Assembly (NCBI GenBank): GCA_902760645.1
Contig: CACWHC010000002.1
Location: forward strand, 1 to 64,000
Direction of reading: 5' to 3'
From: an uncultured bacterium
GTDB lineage: Bacteria > Cyanobacteriota > Vampirovibrionia > Gastranaerophilales > Gastranaerophilaceae
DNA length: 64,000 nt
The stretch's first letter is position 1. Every line of letters starts with the position of its first letter. The position numbers were made by a program, and so were the translations under genes. Under the pieces are notes generated by a model, which made no database searches, had not been told where the DNA came from, and saw only the letters and a list, made by a program, of their open reading frames with translations. This document shows, piece by piece, positions 62,155 through 64,000 of this stretch.

Positions 62155-64000
62155 CTATTTACTGATAAGTTCTAATTTTGAACCGGTTTTTACATCTTCT
62201 TTTATTTGGTAATTTACCGGTGCAACATTGTAAACCTGATTTACATATGTTTTTCCGCAGAATGATGTATTAGATTTTTTTGCATTTTCTACCCGTTTTA
62301 AAAATTCAGTATCAAGATTTTGTAATTCCTGAGGTGCATGGTAAAGAGTCAGGGTATTGTCGGTTAAAACAATTTCCTGTGAGCAATTTTGGTCTTTTGC
62401 AAGATAGTAGTTATCTCCGCCGCCCCAGAAAACTTTGTAACGGTCGTTAGGGTCATAGGCATTTACAAATTCCATACCCTGTTCAAGTCCGCCGTGAAGT
62501 CCGATAAATCCGTCTCTGCCGTCATAGCTTAAATCAATACGGTTTCCGTTCAATACTACGCTATTGTTGTAAGGATCTGTCTTTCTTCTGTAATCGTGGC
62601 TTATGCCTGATGTATTAAGTAAGGATATAACAGCACTTCCGTCAGTAGAGTATCTTAACAATCCGGTAACTTTTACTCCTCTGTTGCTGTTTTGTTGTTT
62701 TAATAAATAAGTTGCACCATCGTTCAATGCGTGAAGAGCAGGTCTTGAACGCAGCATCATAACTGCTTCTTTTTGTTCTTTACGTTTTTTTATGAAATCA
62801 TATTTATCAACATAGTCATGACGTACCGCAGAACGGTTTTTGGTAAATGAATTGTTTTTCATTCTTTCAAAACCTGTAGAACCGGTTTCATCCCCTGCGT
62901 ATATGGTAGGAATACCGGGTGAATTTACAAGGAATTTATCCATACCAAGAGAATTGTTTAATGCAGTATCAAGTATATCCTCAAAAGTTAAATCGAACAG
63001 AACATTGCGAGCTTCAGGTGATAGCTTGTCGCTGTTTCTGTCGGCATATTCGTCTACAACAAGTCCGATAAGTTTATCAACTTCTTCAACGCCAAAGGTA
63101 TCAGGTTCAAAATTTACGCCTTTGTATTTACCTGATGCAAGTTCTGCAACAATTTTCTTTAATCCGAATAAAATTTCATCTTTTTGAGCAGGATTGATAT
63201 AATCGTGTCCTTTTGAATCTTTTAATCCGGCAAGTTTGTTTACGGTTTCATTAAATGCTGCATTTAATGATTCTCCTCTGGCTACTGCCATTGAACTTAC
63301 ATATGAAAAATCATAATTGTTTACCGCATCATAATTGTTTGCATCCTTATCAGGATTCAATACGGCATATGCTCTGCGTCTGTAACTTTTTTCTCTTTCC
63401 GTAAAATTTTTATTTAAGTTTGCAAAGAATAATTCCATATCCAAAGAAAGCACATGGTTAATTCTTGGTTTATCATGGTTTGCAACGAAGGTATAAGATT
63501 TGCTTATTGAATCATATGGTACGGAGAACAGGAATGCTTCGGCGGCATCATTTGCACCATCTCTGCTTCTGTCATAGCGGTCTTCAGATTTTGCCTGTCT
63601 GAATACATTATACATCCTTTCATCCTGATTTTCGCCCCAATCCTGTCCGTCATCACCTTTTTTACCATATATTGCACCAATATTTGTAAAGTATTTCTGG
63701 TAATTTGCAACGGCATCAGTTTGAGTTTCTCTGATTAATTTCATAATCAAATCATCAGTGTATTCAAATTTTCCGTCATATACACCTTTTTTCCAGTTAA
63801 AGCGATTTGACATATCACCTTCACCGAGTTTATACAAATCTACTTCGTTTGTAATTTCGGATACTATATATATATTCGGGTTAACTTTTCTTGTATTTGA
63901 ACCTATTGTGTTTAATATTCTGATAACTTCATTCCAATTGTCGTCAAATCTGTCGGCTCCGTTTCTTAAACCGTCCATATTTGAAAAGTCTTTTGCGGCA
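62155..64000 (-). CDS. GH13 alpha-amylase-family protein, C-terminal part (partial)
   Basis: At least 614 residues; the frame is open to the window edge, so the N-terminus is missing. It shows late conserved blocks of the GH13 barrel: MDGLRNGADRF (region II position), IYIVSEITNE (acid/base Glu region) and YTFVANHDKPR (region IV). Then follow PTIYAGDETGS and a C-terminal beta domain. A long helical insert (about residues 200-330) separates barrel strands. Region II lacks the usual Asp two residues after Arg, so activity is uncertain. Starch or glycogen is the usual substrate class. Confidence 0.78.
   Translation of the reverse strand, partial: AAKDFSNMDGLRNGADRFDDNWNEVIRILNTIGSNTRKVNPNIYIVSEITNEVDLYKLGEGDMSNRFNWKKGVYDGKFEYTDDLIMKLIRETQTDAVANYQKYFTNIGAIYGKKGDDGQDWGENQDERMYNVFRQAKSEDRYDRSRDGANDAAEAFLFSVPYDSISKSYTFVANHDKPRINHVLSLDMELFFANLNKNFTEREKSYRRRAYAVLNPDKDANNYDAVNNYDFSYVSSMAVARGESLNAAFNETVNKLAGLKDSKGHDYINPAQKDEILFGLKKIVAELASGKYKGVNFEPDTFGVEEVDKLIGLVVDEYADRNSDKLSPEARNVLFDLTFEDILDTALNNSLGMDKFLVNSPGIPTIYAGDETGSTGFERMKNNSFTKNRSAVRHDYVDKYDFIKKRKEQKEAVMMLRSRPALHALNDGATYLLKQQNSNRGVKVTGLLRYSTDGSAVISLLNTSGISHDYRRKTDPYNNSVVLNGNRIDLSYDGRDGFIGLHGGLEQGMEFVNAYDPNDRYKVFWGGGDNYYLAKDQNCSQEIVLTDNTLTLYHAPQELQNLDTEFLKRVENAKKSNTSFCGKTYVNQVYNVAPVNYQIKEDVKTGSKLELISK

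Overview
This is a low-GC, gene-dense bacterial chromosome segment from a cell with an outer membrane. It most likely comes from Candidatus Gastranaerophilales (Vampirovibrionia, formerly Melainabacteria), the gut-dwelling non-photosynthetic sister lineage of Cyanobacteria. The evidence for that placement is: two prepilins with the leader KAFTLAEVLITLGIIGVV; a Ycf45-type R3H/AAA protein; a DapL-type aminotransferase; a HEAT-repeat protein of the phycobilisome-lyase kind; an MlaFE lipid transporter; and many lineage-style small proteins without recognisable domains. No rRNA, tRNA, CRISPR array, integrase or transposase gene was found. The placement is inferred from protein character, not from a marker-gene tree.

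Layout. 1-2.9 kb: end of an unknown gene, then a nadA-rlmB-sigma70 operon on the minus strand. 3-5.3 kb: a type IV pilus module with a PilM/PilN-like fusion and a PilO-like protein. 5.3-10.9 kb (minus): radical SAM enzyme, small protein, ComF, DapL-like aminotransferase, MlaF, MlaE, NarL-type regulator. 11-19.5 kb: phosphoesterase, ispG, a secreted three-gene cluster (small protein, TPR, GHL10 hydrolase), a large membrane protein and a dGTPase-like HD hydrolase. 19.5-30.2 kb: histidine kinase, HEAT protein with a structured-looking leader, calpain-like protease, murA, a candidate small RNA, aroQ, and a degenerate histidine kinase overlapping a sugar-type ABC ATPase. 30.2-32.3 kb: nanE-nanK (N-acetylmannosamine/sialic acid use) with two small proteins. 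32.3-39 kb: membrane protein, rimO, a prepilin, acyl-ACP thioesterase, gap and an Orn/Lys/Arg decarboxylase. 39-43 kb: outer-membrane barrel, sugar transferase, TonB-C-repeat protein and a HepT/MntA toxin-antitoxin pair. 43.2-49.6 kb: gltX, lapA-like, rluD-like, lspA, an NTF2-like secreted protein, cobO, 5-FTHF cyclo-ligase and a zinc alcohol dehydrogenase. 49.6-58.4 kb: repeat protein, ycf45-like gene, TPR proteins, aroF, two paralogous secreted proteins and small proteins. 58.5-64 kb: rpsB-tsf, a palindromic MITE-like element, a prepilin divergent from a small DNA-binding protein, and a GH13 glycosidase that runs off the end.

The most striking theme is transcriptional. At least five genes have a promoter with 17-18 bp spacing whose TATAAT-like -10 box lies only 6-7 nt before an ATG that lacks a Shine-Dalgarno sequence, which predicts leaderless mRNAs (mlaE, a histidine kinase, the Orn/Lys/Arg decarboxylase, mntA and the NTF2-like gene). 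Three more (nanE, cobO, 5-FTHF cyclo-ligase) show the same -10/ATG spacing with weak -35 boxes. Two divergent gene pairs share palindromic back-to-back -10 boxes; one is a 30-bp near-perfect palindrome between a prepilin gene and a small helix-turn-helix-like gene. Other genes (HEAT protein, rpsB, gltX) have consensus-like promoters followed by leaders that look structured.
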